Source of the DNA: Vineibacter terrae
GTDB taxonomy: Bacteria; Pseudomonadota; Alphaproteobacteria; Reyranellales; Reyranellaceae
Assembly (NCBI RefSeq): GCF_008039615.1
Contig: NZ_VDUZ01000001.1
Coordinates: forward strand, 242,834-306,833
Reading direction: 5' to 3'
Length of the DNA: 64,000 bases
The position numbers and the translations under genes were made by a program. Shown here in pieces: positions 1 to 9,617 of this stretch (within the stretch, counting starts at the first letter, position 1; the number at the start of each line of letters is the position of its first letter). The notes under the pieces are model-generated. The model saw only the letters and a program-made list of their open reading frames with translations, searched no databases and had not been told where the DNA came from.

Positions 1-178
1 CCCGGGGGTGGGGTTGATTCGCGACTCATCGGCTCGTCCGTTGTACCTTTACGCACGCAGCACTTCGTGGGAACAGCATCATGCCACCGCGCGCCGGGCG
101 CCGGAACCGCTTTCGGCGGCCGGCATCAGCGCTGGCGCTGTGGACGAACACCCCTCCATGCCGGCAGAAAGCCCCGTC

Positions 179-778
179 ATGACCAACGCTGCCCTCCCTG
201 CCCTTCATGCTGTCTGCGTCTTTTGCGGCTCCAGCCCCGGATCCGACCCGCGCTATGCCCGCGAGGCGCGGCGGTTCGGACGCTTGCTGGCGGAGCACAA
301 GGTGGGACTGGTTTATGGCGGCGGTGCGGTCGGCCTGATGGGCGCCGTGGCCGACGGCACATTGTCCACCGGCGGCCGTGTCGTGGGCATCATCCCGCGC
401 TTCCTGCTGCGCGCCGAGGTCGGGCACGAGCACCTGAGCGAGCGTATCGTCGTCGAGACCATGCATGAGCGCAAGATGGCCATGTTCGAGCGGGCCGACG
501 CCTTCGTCGTGCTGCCCGGCGGCATCGGCACGCTGGAGGAGCTGTTCGAGATCCTGTCCTGGCGCACGCTGTCCCTGCACGCCAAGCCGATGGTGGTGGT
601 CGAGGCCGACGGCTACTGGGACCCGCTCAAGGCCCTGATCGAGCGCTGCGTGGCGACGCGCTTCGCACGGCCCGAGCTGCACGACCATATCCGCTTCGTG
701 CCCACGGTCGACGCGGTGCTGCCCACCCTGACCGCCATGCCGACCGACCGGACTCCGTCCAAGATCGAGAAGACGTGA
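179..778 (+). CDS. LOG family protein (cytokinin-type nucleoside 5'-monophosphate phosphoribohydrolase)
   Basis: The product is 199 residues, the usual length of the TIGR00730/LOG family. These Rossmann-fold cytosolic enzymes cleave ribose-5-phosphate from nucleoside monophosphates, classically cytokinin precursors or AMP. It opens with the family pattern [10 protein letters not shown], then has GGGAVGLMG, and the hallmark PGGIGTLEE starts at about residue 113. I chose the ATG at 179 because the protein then begins just before the first conserved strand. An in-frame ATG at 158 would add seven residues, and the longer open frame upstream has no family similarity. It stands alone, about 200 bases before icd on the same strand, with a family D repeat between. 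Substrate specificity cannot be read from sequence. Family call is firm. Confidence 0.9.
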   Translation: MTNAALPALHAVCVFCGSSPGSDPRYAREARRFGRLLAEHKVGLVYGGGAVGLMGAVADGTLSTGGRVVGIIPRFLLRAEVGHEHLSERIVVETMHERKMAMFERADAFVVLPGGIGTLEELFEILSWRTLSLHAKPMVVVEADGYWDPLKALIERCVATRFARPELHDHIRFVPTVDAVLPTLTAMPTDRTPSKIEKT

Positions 779-789
779 ACGCATAAGGC

Positions 790-862
790 CGGGCCGCGGC
801 GCTCCAGCGCCGCTCATGATCCGGCGCCAGGCGCCGGTGTGGCACTCCAGCGCCGCGGCCCG
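790..862. repeat. Family D palindromic repeat, copy 1
   Basis: The outer arms CGGGCCGCGGCGCT and AGCGCCGCGGCCCG pair at the two ends, and an inner GCGCC/GGCGC hairpin lies in the middle. The core CGCCGCTCATGATCCGGCGC is shared with a second copy near 62,430. It fills the gap between the LOG gene and icd. Confidence 0.75.
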
Positions 863-974
863 ACCGTTTGCCTCGCCTTGCCCGTCCCTGCCCCGTCCGC
901 TAGAACCCGCGCGCCGGCGGGGCGTCGTGGGGCCACGCCGAGTCCTCCCTACTTCCACGGCAAAAGGTTGTTCC

Positions 975-2192
975 ATGGCCAAGATCAAGGTGAAGAACCC
1001 GGTCGTCGAGATGGACGGCGACGAGATGACCCGCATCATCTGGCAGTTCATCAAGGACAAGCTGATCCTGCCGTACCTCGACATCGACCTGAAGTACTAC
1101 GATCTCGGCATCGAAGCGCGGGATCGCACCAACGACCAGATCACGATCGATTCGGCCAAGGCGACGCAGCAGCACGGCGTGGCTGTGAAGTGCGCCACCA
1201 TCACCCCCGACGAGGCGCGGGTGAAGGAGTTCAACCTCAAGGAGATGTGGAAGTCGCCCAACGGCACGATCCGCAACATCGTGGGCGGCACGATCTTCCG
1301 CGAGCCGATCGTGTGCAGGAACGTGCCGCGGCTGGTGCCGGGCTGGACCAAGCCGATCGTCATCGGCCGCCACGCCTTCGGCGACCAGTACCGCGCCACC
1401 GACTTCGTGGTGCCCGGCAAGGGCAAGCTGACCATCAAGTTCGAGGGCGAGGACGGCAAGACGATCGAGCACAACGTGTTCGACTTCCCCGGCGGCGGCG
1501 TCGCCATGGCGATGTACAACATCGACGACTCGATCATCGGCTTCGCGCGCAGCTCGTTCAACTACGGTCTGATCCGCGGCTGGCCGGTCTACCTGTCGAC
1601 CAAGAACACGATCCTCAAGCGCTACGACGGCCGCTTCAAGGACCTGTTCCAGAAGGTGTTCGACGAGGAATTCGCCGCCAGGTTCAAGGAGAAGAAGCTC
1701 ACCTACGAGCACCGGCTGATCGACGACATGGTGGCCTCGGCGCTGAAGTGGGAAGGCGCCTTCATCTGGGCGTGCAAGAACTACGACGGCGACGTGCAGA
1801 GCGACACCGTGGCCCAGGGCTTCGGCTCGCTGGGCATGATGACCTCGGTGCTGATGACGCCGGACGGCAAGACGGTCGAAGCCGAGGCGGCGCATGGCAC
1901 GGTCACGCGCCACTACCGCGAGCACCAGAAGGGCAAGGCGACCTCGACCAACCCGATCGCCTCGATCTTCGCCTGGACCCAGGGCCTGAAGTACCGCGGC
2001 ATGTTCGACGACACGCCGGATCTCGTGAAGTTCGCCGATACCCTGGAGAAGGTCTGCGTCGATGCCGTCGAGAGCGGCAAGATGACCAAGGACCTGGCGC
2101 TGCTGATCGGCCCCAACGAGCCGTGGCAGACGACGCAGCAGTTCCTCGACACGCTCGACGGCATGCTCAAGGAGCGCATGGCGACGTGGTGA
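975..2192 (+). CDS. icd: NADP-dependent isocitrate dehydrogenase (eukaryote-type, homodimeric)
   Basis: This TCA-cycle enzyme oxidatively decarboxylates isocitrate to 2-oxoglutarate and yields NADPH. The 405-residue protein begins [20 protein letters not shown] and matches the subfamily II enzymes of alphaproteobacteria and eukaryotes rather than the E. coli type. The isocitrate-binding motif KSPNGTIRN lies near residue 93, and the dehydrogenase signature with [11 protein letters not shown] lies in the C-terminal third. I chose the ATG at 975 because it gives the canonical family N-terminus; in-frame sequence upstream is repeat-derived. A strong intrinsic terminator follows 28 bases after the stop. 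In many alphaproteobacteria icd follows recA and alaS. Here both lie 17-29 kb away on the opposite strand. Confidence 0.97.
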   Translation: MAKIKVKNPVVEMDGDEMTRIIWQFIKDKLILPYLDIDLKYYDLGIEARDRTNDQITIDSAKATQQHGVAVKCATITPDEARVKEFNLKEMWKSPNGTIRNIVGGTIFREPIVCRNVPRLVPGWTKPIVIGRHAFGDQYRATDFVVPGKGKLTIKFEGEDGKTIEHNVFDFPGGGVAMAMYNIDDSIIGFARSSFNYGLIRGWPVYLSTKNTILKRYDGRFKDLFQKVFDEEFAARFKEKKLTYEHRLIDDMVASALKWEGAFIWACKNYDGDVQSDTVAQGFGSLGMMTSVLMTPDGKTVEAEAAHGTVTRHYREHQKGKATSTNPIASIFAWTQGLKYRGMFDDTPDLVKFADTLEKVCVDAVESGKMTKDLALLIGPNEPWQTTQQFLDTLDGMLKERMATW

Positions 2193-2220
2193 GCCGCTAG
2201 CTTCCCGGTTACGCAGGATG

Positions 2221-2249
2221 AAGGGCCGGGCATGATCCCGGCCCTTTTT
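2221..2249 (+). terminator. Rho-independent terminator of icd
   Basis: The stem AAGGGCCGGG (2221-2230) pairs perfectly with CCCGGCCCTT (2237-2246) around a 6-base loop, and a run of five T follows from 2245. It begins 28 bases after the icd stop codon. Confidence 0.9.
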
Positions 2250-2463
2250 CTTTGCCGGGAGCCATCGCCAGCCCACCTTCTCGTCGACCCTCGCGCGAGG
2301 CTCAGGATGCAGCAATGGACAGGAGCACGGCCAGTGACGACGACGTTTCTTCCGGACGCAGTGCCGTTCACGGCGCTGTCATCGGCATGGCGGCAAGATG
2401 CATCTGCGGTGCACCGCGCGTTCCGATTGATCCGCCAGCTCTTCTATCGGGTATACTTGCGCC

Positions 2464-3981
2464 ATGTCAGACAACACCGATGCGGTTGAGGTCATGAGCG
2501 AGCCCGGCGCCTTGCTCGACGAGCTCGTTGCGCTGCGCGAAGCGGTCGCCATGGAGGCCGCGGCGGCACTTGCCGACTGGCAACCCGGGATCACGCGCGC
2601 GGCCTTCACCCCCAGCGCCGCCAATCTCGCGGCGTATCTCGCGCTGCGCCGCCACGATCTCGGAGCGCTGCAGGACGAGCTGAGCTTCTGGGGCTTGTCC
2701 TCCCTGGGCCGGAGCGAAGGCCACGTCCTTGAGAGTCTCGACGCGGTCATCGCCGCCGTCGCCGCCATTGCCGGACAGCCCCTGCCGGCGGGTATTTCAC
2801 GGCCTGATCGCCGTGCCTGGCAGCACGGGGAGATCATCCTGCGAGAGAACAAGCGCCTGCTGTTCGGCGCGGATCCTCACGGGCCCAAGACGCGCGTCAT
2901 GGTCACCCTGCCGACCGAGGCAGCGACCGATCCCGGCCTGGTGCCGGCGCTGATCGCCGCTGGCACCGACTGCTTCCGAATCAACTGCGCGCACGACGAT
3001 CCAACGATCTGGTCCGCGATGATCAGGCACGTGCGCGCCGCCGCCGAAAGCAGCCGCCATTGCCCGGTGCTCATGGACATCGCTGGCCCCAAGATCCGCA
3101 TCGACGCGCTCTTTGATGAGCACATGCCGCGGCTCGCCGTCGATGACCGGTTCGCCCTGACCGGCGGCAACCCGCCCCCGGCGGATATCGGCATTCCCTC
3201 CGTTGCCTGTCAGGCTCCGGGTGTCGTCGGGGCGCTCGTCACCGGGGCGCAGGTGTGGTTCGACGACGGCAAGCTCGGCGCCGTGGTCGAACGCTGCGCA
3301 CCGTGGGGCGCCGTGCTGCGCATCACGATCGCCCGTGACAAGGGCGTGCGGCTCAAGCGCAAGAAGGGGCTCAACTTTCCCGACACCGATGTCATGCTGC
3401 CGGCATTGACCCCAAAGGATCTCGCCGATCTCGATTTCGTGGCGAGCAACGCCGACATGGTCGGCTTTTCGTTCGTGCAGACGGCCGAGGACGTCCACTG
3501 GCTTCAGCGCGAGCTGGCGGCGCGCCGCGGCGCGGCCGCACCGCTGCCGGTGGTGCTGAAGATCGAAACCCGACGCGCGGTGGAAAACCTGCCACGGCTG
3601 ATCGTCGCGGCGGCCGGCCGCCAGCCGCTCGCGGTGATGATCGCGCGCGGTGATCTCGCGCTGCACCTTGGGTTCAAGCGGCTGTCAGAAGTCCAGGAAG
3701 AGATCCTGTGGCTGTGCGAGGCGGCGCACGTGCCGGCGATCTGGGCGACGCAGGTGCTGGAGCAGCTGGTCCGCAAGGGCCTGCCGACACGCGCTGAGAC
3801 GACCGATGCGGCCATGGGCCAGCGCGCCGAGTGCGTCATGCTCAACAAGGGGCCGCATCTTGTGGAAGGCGTAAGCTTTCTCGACGATGTGCTGCGCCGC
3901 ATGGATCGCCACCAGCGCAAGAAGTCGGCCCGCCTCGCACCACTGCGGGCCTGGACAGCCATGCGTCCGGCGAGGCGCTGA
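2464..3981 (+). CDS. Pyruvate kinase-like barrel protein with an N-terminal extension and no C-terminal PK domain
   Basis: This 505-residue protein has a helical N-terminal region of about 140 residues not seen in classical pyruvate kinases. A recognisable pyruvate kinase barrel follows: CPVLMDIAGPKIRIDAL near residue 200, LKIET with the catalytic-type lysine at about K366, and the metal-site ARGDL with D397. The IWATQVLE and TRAETTDAA segments of the active-site loop are also present. It ends soon after, so the regulatory PK C-terminal domain is absent. Pyruvate kinase transfers phosphate from phosphoenolpyruvate to ADP, but this divergent subgroup may not do so efficiently. The gene is convergent with queC 35 bases downstream. 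The upstream 214 bases hold only the icd terminator and the likely promoter. Fold is firm, reaction uncertain. Confidence 0.8.
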   Translation: MSDNTDAVEVMSEPGALLDELVALREAVAMEAAAALADWQPGITRAAFTPSAANLAAYLALRRHDLGALQDELSFWGLSSLGRSEGHVLESLDAVIAAVAAIAGQPLPAGISRPDRRAWQHGEIILRENKRLLFGADPHGPKTRVMVTLPTEAATDPGLVPALIAAGTDCFRINCAHDDPTIWSAMIRHVRAAAESSRHCPVLMDIAGPKIRIDALFDEHMPRLAVDDRFALTGGNPPPADIGIPSVACQAPGVVGALVTGAQVWFDDGKLGAVVERCAPWGAVLRITIARDKGVRLKRKKGLNFPDTDVMLPALTPKDLADLDFVASNADMVGFSFVQTAEDVHWLQRELAARRGAAAPLPVVLKIETRRAVENLPRLIVAAAGRQPLAVMIARGDLALHLGFKRLSEVQEEILWLCEAAHVPAIWATQVLEQLVRKGLPTRAETTDAAMGQRAECVMLNKGPHLVEGVSFLDDVLRRMDRHQRKKSARLAPLRAWTAMRPARR

Positions 3982-4016
3982 CCGGCACAGCCCTGGGATG
4001 GCGGCGTGTCCCAGAG

Positions 4017-4724
4017 CTACCTCGAGCCGGCGGACTGTCGGTAGCGCGCCCAGCCCTGCGCCCGCAGCGCGCACGCCGGACAGGTGCCACAGCCATAGCC
4101 CCAGGCATGCCGCGTGGCGCGGTCACCAAGGTAGCAGGTGTGGGTCTCGGCCACGACGAGATCCACCAGCGCCGTGCCGCCCAGCGCCTCGGCAAGCTGC
4201 CAGGTGGCGGCCTTGTCGAGCCACATCAGCGGCGTGTCGATCACCAGCCGGCGGTCGAGGCCCAGGGTCAGCGCGACCTGCAACGCCTTCAGCGTGTCGT
4301 CGCGGCAGTCAGGATAGCCCGAATAGTCGGTCTCGCACATGCCGCCGACCAGGCGCCTGAGGTCGCGGCGATAGGCGACGGCAGCGGCATAGGTAAAGAA
4401 CAGGATGTTGCGGCCCGGCACAAAGGTGTTGGGCAGGCCGTTCTGCTCGAAGGCAATGGCGGCGTTGCTGGTCAGCGCCGTATCGCCGATGGCTGCCAGG
4501 GTGCGCAGGTCCAGGACGTGGTCCGCGCCCAGCCGCGACGCCCAGCGCGGAAAGCCGCGACGCAGGGCGAACCGCACCGCCTCGCGGCATGCCATCTCGA
4601 TGGCATGCCGCTGGCCATAGTCGAAACCGACGGTCTCGACATGGTCGTAGCGATCGAGCGCCCAGGCGAGGCAGACAGTCGAGTCCTGGCCGCCCGAGAA
4701 CAGCACGAGGGCACGGTCGGTCAT
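4017..4724 (-). CDS. queC: 7-cyano-7-deazaguanine synthase QueC
   Basis: QueC converts 7-carboxy-7-deazaguanine, ammonia and ATP into preQ0 in queuosine tRNA-modification biosynthesis. The 235-residue protein starts [20 protein letters not shown], so the PP-loop ATP-binding motif SGGQDS is at residues 10-15. The C-terminal zinc site is formed by the CYLGD cysteine and the CGTCPAC cluster. The start at 4724 is set by an AGGAGG ribosome-binding site six bases upstream; in-frame sequence further upstream is derived from the family A repeat. It is a single gene converging on the pyruvate-kinase-like gene. No other queuosine gene is in the window. Confidence 0.95.
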   Translation of the reverse strand: MTDRALVLFSGGQDSTVCLAWALDRYDHVETVGFDYGQRHAIEMACREAVRFALRRGFPRWASRLGADHVLDLRTLAAIGDTALTSNAAIAFEQNGLPNTFVPGRNILFFTYAAAVAYRRDLRRLVGGMCETDYSGYPDCRDDTLKALQVALTLGLDRRLVIDTPLMWLDKAATWQLAEALGGTALVDLVVAETHTCYLGDRATRHAWGYGCGTCPACALRAQGWARYRQSAGSR

Positions 4725-4760
4725 GATGGTCCTCCTTGGCGATGACGCACCGTCGCTGAC

Positions 4761-4880
4761 CCTGTACCCGGAATCACTGGTTGGTGACACACCTGTCATC
4801 CCGAGCGCAGCGAGGGATCTCCTGCGGCAGAGCGCACAGTGCGCCATTCGCAGGAGATCCCTCGCTGCGCTCGGGATGAC
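4761..4880. repeat. Family A palindromic repeat, copy 1
   Basis: A perfect 32-base inverted repeat spans 4795-4826 and 4849-4880 and begins GTCATCCCGAGCGCAGCGAG. The loop is 22 bases and contains its own small GCGCAC/GTGCGC hairpin. A leader with TACCCGGAATC from about 4764 is shared with copy 3 near 45,620, so the mobile unit may extend beyond the hairpin. It lies upstream of queC. Confidence 0.9.
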
Positions 4881-4928
4881 AATGCCTGCGATCGACCATC
4901 GGTCAATCCCGCGTCCGCGCCCTTCTCC

Positions 4929-6092
4929 TCACAGGCCGCCGGCAGTCCGGATGGCGGCGCCGCCGCCACCAAGCTTGATCGGCTTGCCGGTGTCGACCAG
5001 CTTGGCGCCGTCCCAGCGGAAGACCATGGCGTTCTCCTCGACCATGTTCTGCACCACGATGGTCCTGCCGTCGCGCGAGAAGGCGATGCCCTGCGACCAG
5101 CGGCCGATCGGCGCTTCGGCGGCCTTGGTCAGGCGCATGCCGTCGACCCTGTAGACCACCAGGCGTCCGGTGGTGTGGAAGAACGGCGAGTCCTTGGGCC
5201 GGCCCGTGCCGTTGTGCAGGACGACGCCGCACCACTTGCCGTCCGGCGACAGCATCATGCCTTCCGGCGTCTCATAGCCGAGATCGACCCAGCCGACGGC
5301 GCGCGCCGGGTTCTTCGACAGGTCGATGACGGTCAAGGTGTCGACGTCGCCGGTGCCGCGGCCGACATTGGCGACCAGCGCCATCTTGCCGCCGGGATGC
5401 ACCACCACCGGATAGGGCCGTGTGCCGACCGAGATCTCGCGCTTGGTGTCCTCGAGCTTCTCGCCGTCGATCTTCAGCACCTTCACCGTGTTGTCGCCGT
5501 ACATCGACACCAGGGCGGTCTTGCCGTCGGGCGTGACCGCGACATGGCTGGGCGACGACGTGTCCTTGCCGATCGTGAGCTTCGTGAGCTCACGCGCCTC
5601 CTGGCCATTCAAGGCATACATCGACACGCTGCCTTCGTTGCGGTTGGCGACCAGCAGGAGCTTGCCGTCGGGCGTGATCGACATGCCGGACGGCGCCTTG
5701 CCGGCCTGGATCTGCCCGACCACCTTGGGCGGACTGGCCTTCAGGTCGATGATCGCGATCTTGTCGTCCGCCTCCTGCTTGGTGGGATCCTTGGCGTCGA
5801 TCTTCATTGCCGAGGCGACATAGGCGACCGATCCGTCGCGCGCGACCGCCACCGACAGCGGCGGACCGACGACGCTGCCCGGCACGTCGATCTCGGCCAG
5901 CACCTTGGGCGGTGTGACACCCAGGTCGATCACCGTCGCCGTGTCCGGCTTGGGGCCGGCGACCACCTTGGGAACGCCATTGTCCAGCACCATCTTGCGG
6001 TCATTGGACGAGACCGCGATCTGGGCTGAGGCCTGAACGGACAGACACGCGAGCGACACAACGAACGCGACAGCGCCGGCGGACTTCGACAT
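4929..6092 (-). CDS. Secreted YVTN/lactonase-type beta-propeller protein
   Basis: The 387-residue product has an N-terminal signal peptide (MSKSAGAVAFVVSLACLSVQ, cleavage probably after ASA) and is predicted periplasmic. The rest is a series of propeller blades with repeats of the type ITPDGKLLLVANRNEGSVS, VTPDGKTALVSMYGDNTV and LSPDGKWCGVV, as in the YncE/6-phosphogluconolactonase-like family. Such propellers serve as binding or assembly proteins or sugar lactonases; which applies here cannot be decided. I chose the start at 6092 because a GGGAGGAAGCG ribosome-binding site directly precedes it and the signal peptide begins there. It is divergent from the ABC importer operon. Confidence 0.8.
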   Translation of the reverse strand: MSKSAGAVAFVVSLACLSVQASAQIAVSSNDRKMVLDNGVPKVVAGPKPDTATVIDLGVTPPKVLAEIDVPGSVVGPPLSVAVARDGSVAYVASAMKIDAKDPTKQEADDKIAIIDLKASPPKVVGQIQAGKAPSGMSITPDGKLLLVANRNEGSVSMYALNGQEARELTKLTIGKDTSSPSHVAVTPDGKTALVSMYGDNTVKVLKIDGEKLEDTKREISVGTRPYPVVVHPGGKMALVANVGRGTGDVDTLTVIDLSKNPARAVGWVDLGYETPEGMMLSPDGKWCGVVLHNGTGRPKDSPFFHTTGRLVVYRVDGMRLTKAAEAPIGRWSQGIAFSRDGRTIVVQNMVEENAMVFRWDGAKLVDTGKPIKLGGGGAAIRTAGGL

Positions 6093-6348
6093 CGCTTCCT
6101 CCCATGGCCTTGAACGCAGGTCATGCCCGCGCCGGCTGCGAGCATAAACCTGCGTGCGTGCACCGCTCCAGAGGGGCTGACCGCGCCGCGCTCGAAAGCG
6201 GCGAGCAATCTCGCGCCCTGCTGGCCCGCGAAAGAAAAGCCCAAGCCTCTTGCACGGCCGGCCCGATCCTGTGCTAGCGTTCGCTCCAACAAACAACAGG
6301 ACGGCACGGCGGCATCGGCCGCGGGTGACGTAGGAACGGAGGAAACCC

Positions 6349-7956
6349 ATGCGCACCGCCTTGGCGGCCGTTGCGGCTGCCTTTCTGTCGGCTGTCGCCG
6401 GCCTGGCAGGTCCGGCCCTGGCTCAGAAGCACGGCGGCACGTTGCGTATCTACCATCGCGACATGCCCGCCAGCGCCTCGATCCACGAGGAAGCCACGGT
6501 CTCCACCAACATGCCGTTCATGGCGGTGTTCAACAACCTGGTGTTCTTCGACCCCGACGTGAAGATCAACAGCCCCGAGAAGCTCGTGGGCGAGCTGGCG
6601 ACAAGCTGGGCGTGGAACGCCGACAATACCCGGCTCACCTTCCAGCTGCGCCAGGGCGTGAAGTGGCATGACGGCAAGCCGTTCACCAGCAAGGACGTGG
6701 TCTGCACCTGGAGCACCCTGTCCGGCCTCACCGCTCCCGAGAAGGGCGGCGACATGCGCAAGAACCCGCGCAAAGTGTGGTATCAGAACCTCAAGGAGAT
6801 CACGACGAAAGGTGACTACGAAGTCACCTTCGTGCTGGGGCGTCCGCAACCATCATTCATCGCGATGCTCGCTGCCGGCTACTCGCCGGTCTATCCCTGC
6901 CACGTGCCGGCACGCGAGATGCGCACCAAGCCGATCGGCACCGGTCCCTTCAAGTTCGTCGAGATGCGGCGCAACGAATCGATCAGGCTCGTGCGCAATC
7001 CCGACTACTGGAAGCCGGGCCGGCCCTATCTCGATGCCATCGACTGGAAGATCATCGACAACCGCTCGACGCGCGTGCTGGCCTTCATCGCCGGCGAGTT
7101 CGACCTCACCTTCGATTCGGACATCACCTTCCCGCTGCTGAAGGACGTGCGTTCGCAGGCGCCCAAGGCCGTCTGCGAGGCGCGGCCCACCAACGTCAGC
7201 AACAACCTGATCGTCAACCGCGACGCGGCGCCCTTCAACAATCCCAAGATCCGGCTGGCGATGGCCATGGCGCTGGACCGCAAGACCTTCGTCGACATCC
7301 TGAGCCAGGGCAACGACAAGATCGGCGCCGCCATGCTGCCGGGGCCCGAGGGCGTCTGGGCGATGCCGGCCGACATGCTGGCGACGCTGCCCGGCTACGG
7401 GCCTGACACCGAAAAGAACCAGGCGGCGGCGCGCAAGATCATGGAGGAGCTGGGCTACAGCGACGCAAACCCGCTGAAGGTCAAGGTGGCGACCCGCAAT
7501 ATCGCCGTCTATCGCGACCCGGCCGTCCTGCTGATCGACCAGCTGAAGAAGATCCATATCGCGGGCGAGCTCGATGCGGTCGACACGGCGGTCTGGTTCT
7601 CCAAGATCGCGCGCAAGGACTACCAGGTCGGCCTCAACCTCACCGGCCTGGGCGTCGATGACCCCGACGTGAACTTCTACGAGAACTACAGCTGCGGCTC
7701 GGAGCGCAACTACACCGGCTACTGCAACAAGGAGGTCGATGCGCTGATCGACGCCCAGTCGCGCGAGGCCGATCGGGAGAAGCGCAAGAAGATGGTGTGG
7801 GAGGTGGAGCGCAAGCTGGTGGAGGACGTGGCGCGGCCGATCATCTCGCACAACGTCGCCAACACCTGCTGGCAGCCCCATCTCAAGGGTCTCGTGCTGC
7901 AATCCAACAGCATCTACAACGGCTGGCGCTTCGAGGGCGTCTGGCTCGACAAGTGA
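6349..7956 (+). CDS. ABC transporter substrate-binding protein, family 5 (peptide/opine type), copy 1
   Basis: This 535-residue periplasmic binding protein has a signal peptide ending near GPALA. It carries the family 5 features: the N-terminal GGTLRI strand, LRQGVKWHDGKPFTSKDV near residue 110, and a long C-terminal lobe. It captures a peptide or other small polar solute for the permease genes downstream. The ATG follows a GGAGGAAACCC ribosome-binding site. Thirty-four bases after it comes a second, closely similar binding protein. Four cysteines (for example in YPCHVP and NYSCGSERNY) are shared with that paralogue and are unusual for the family. The ligand is unknown. Confidence 0.92.
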   Translation: MRTALAAVAAAFLSAVAGLAGPALAQKHGGTLRIYHRDMPASASIHEEATVSTNMPFMAVFNNLVFFDPDVKINSPEKLVGELATSWAWNADNTRLTFQLRQGVKWHDGKPFTSKDVVCTWSTLSGLTAPEKGGDMRKNPRKVWYQNLKEITTKGDYEVTFVLGRPQPSFIAMLAAGYSPVYPCHVPAREMRTKPIGTGPFKFVEMRRNESIRLVRNPDYWKPGRPYLDAIDWKIIDNRSTRVLAFIAGEFDLTFDSDITFPLLKDVRSQAPKAVCEARPTNVSNNLIVNRDAAPFNNPKIRLAMAMALDRKTFVDILSQGNDKIGAAMLPGPEGVWAMPADMLATLPGYGPDTEKNQAAARKIMEELGYSDANPLKVKVATRNIAVYRDPAVLLIDQLKKIHIAGELDAVDTAVWFSKIARKDYQVGLNLTGLGVDDPDVNFYENYSCGSERNYTGYCNKEVDALIDAQSREADREKRKKMVWEVERKLVEDVARPIISHNVANTCWQPHLKGLVLQSNSIYNGWRFEGVWLDK

Positions 7957-7990
7957 AGCGTGCGTGCGCGTACCAGTAGCGGAGGAAAAC

Positions 7991-9586
7991 ATGTCGTCTC
8001 GACTGGCATCGATCGGCGCCATGCTCACCGCCGTGGCGCTCGCCGCCGCCGCGCCGGCGCTGGCCCAGAAGTCCGGCGGCGTGCTGCACGTCACCCATCG
8101 CGACAACCCGCCGAGCGCCTCCATCCACGAGGAGGCCACGATCTCGACGGTCATGCCGTTCATGTCGCTCTACAACAACCTTGTCGTGTTCGATCCCAAG
8201 ACCAAGCAGAACAGCCTCGATGCCATCGTTCCCGAGCTCGCGACCGCGTGGAAATGGAGCGAGGACGGCACGCAGCTCACCTTCACCCTGCGCGACGGCG
8301 TGAAATGGCACGATGGCAAGCCGTTCACCAGCGCCGACGTCAAGTGCACCTGGGACCGCATCATCGGCGCGACCGAGGCGCGGTTCCGCAAGAACCCGCG
8401 CAAGCCCTGGTACTTCAACCTCAAGGAGGTGACCACCAACGGCGACCGCGAGGTCACGTTCCGGCTTGGCCGGCCGCAGCCGTCGCTGCTCGCGATGCTG
8501 GCTGGCGCCTTCTCGCCGGTCTATCCCTGCCACGTGCCGGCGGCGCAGATGCGCACCAAGCCGATCGGCACCGGTCCGTTCAAGTTCGTCGAGTTCAAGC
8601 AGAACGAGTCGATGAAGGTGGTGCGCAATCCCGACTACTGGAAGCCGGGCCGGCCCTATCTCGATGCCATCGAGTTCACCATCATCGCCAACCGCTCGAC
8701 GGCCCTGCTGGCCTTCATCGCCGGCAAGTTCGACCTCACCTTCACCGGTGAGGTCACGACGCCGCTCTTGAAGGACATCAAGTCGCAGGCACCGCAGGCC
8801 GTCTGTGAGATGCAGCCGACCAACACCCAGGCGAACCTGCTGGTCAATCGCGACAAGCCGCCGTTCGACGACGCGCGCGTGCGCCGCGCCATGGGCCTGG
8901 CGATCGACCGCAAGGCGTTCGTCGATATCGTGGCCGAGGGCAACGGCGACATCGGCGGCGCCATGCTGCCGCCACCGCAAGGCATCTGGGGCATGCCGCC
9001 CGACGTCCTGGCCACGGTCGCGGGCTATGCGCCCGACGTCGAGAAGAGCCGCGAGGAAGGCCGCAAGATCATGGCGGCGCTGGGCTACGGCCCGGACAAA
9101 CCGCTGAAGATCAAGGTCTCGACCCGCAATATCGCCGCCTATCGCGACCCGGCCGTGATCCTGATCGACCACCTCAAGCAGGTCTATATCGAGGGCGAGC
9201 TGGAGCCGCTGGACACGCCCGTGTGGTACGCCCGCATGGCGCGCAAGGATTACTCGGTCGGCATGAACGTCCAGGGTATCGGCATCGATGATCCCGATGT
9301 CGTCTTCTACGAGACCTTCAGCTGCGGCTCCGAGCGCAACTACACGAACTATTGCAATCCCGAGCTGGAGAAGCTGTTCGACCAGCAATCGGTCATGACG
9401 GACCAGGCCAAGCGCCGGGCGCTGGTGTGGGAGATCGACAAGCGTCTGCAGGAGGACGGCGCGCGCCCGGTGATCTTCCATGGCCGCGCCGCCACCTGCT
9501 GGCAGCCGGCCGTCAAGGGCATCAACCTCGCGGTGAACACCATCTACAACCACTGGCGCTTCGAGGACGTCTGGCTGGACAAGTAG
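7991..9586 (+). CDS. ABC transporter substrate-binding protein, family 5, copy 2
   Basis: The 531-residue paralogue of the preceding protein aligns along its full length with long identical runs, such as MRTKPIGTGPFKFVE, VRNPDYWKPGRPYLDAI and SCGSERNYT. It has a signal peptide ending in APALA. The start at 7991 is preceded by GGAGGAAAAC; the in-frame GTG-like start 27 bases upstream would disrupt the signal peptide. It is the result of a tandem duplication followed by divergence. Both proteins can probably dock to the same permease pair, which would broaden the substrate range of the importer. Confidence 0.92.
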   Translation: MSSRLASIGAMLTAVALAAAAPALAQKSGGVLHVTHRDNPPSASIHEEATISTVMPFMSLYNNLVVFDPKTKQNSLDAIVPELATAWKWSEDGTQLTFTLRDGVKWHDGKPFTSADVKCTWDRIIGATEARFRKNPRKPWYFNLKEVTTNGDREVTFRLGRPQPSLLAMLAGAFSPVYPCHVPAAQMRTKPIGTGPFKFVEFKQNESMKVVRNPDYWKPGRPYLDAIEFTIIANRSTALLAFIAGKFDLTFTGEVTTPLLKDIKSQAPQAVCEMQPTNTQANLLVNRDKPPFDDARVRRAMGLAIDRKAFVDIVAEGNGDIGGAMLPPPQGIWGMPPDVLATVAGYAPDVEKSREEGRKIMAALGYGPDKPLKIKVSTRNIAAYRDPAVILIDHLKQVYIEGELEPLDTPVWYARMARKDYSVGMNVQGIGIDDPDVVFYETFSCGSERNYTNYCNPELEKLFDQQSVMTDQAKRRALVWEIDKRLQEDGARPVIFHGRAATCWQPAVKGINLAVNTIYNHWRFEDVWLDK

Positions 9587-9617
9587 AGGCTGCGACCGCG
9601 CGAAACGGAGTCGGGGC

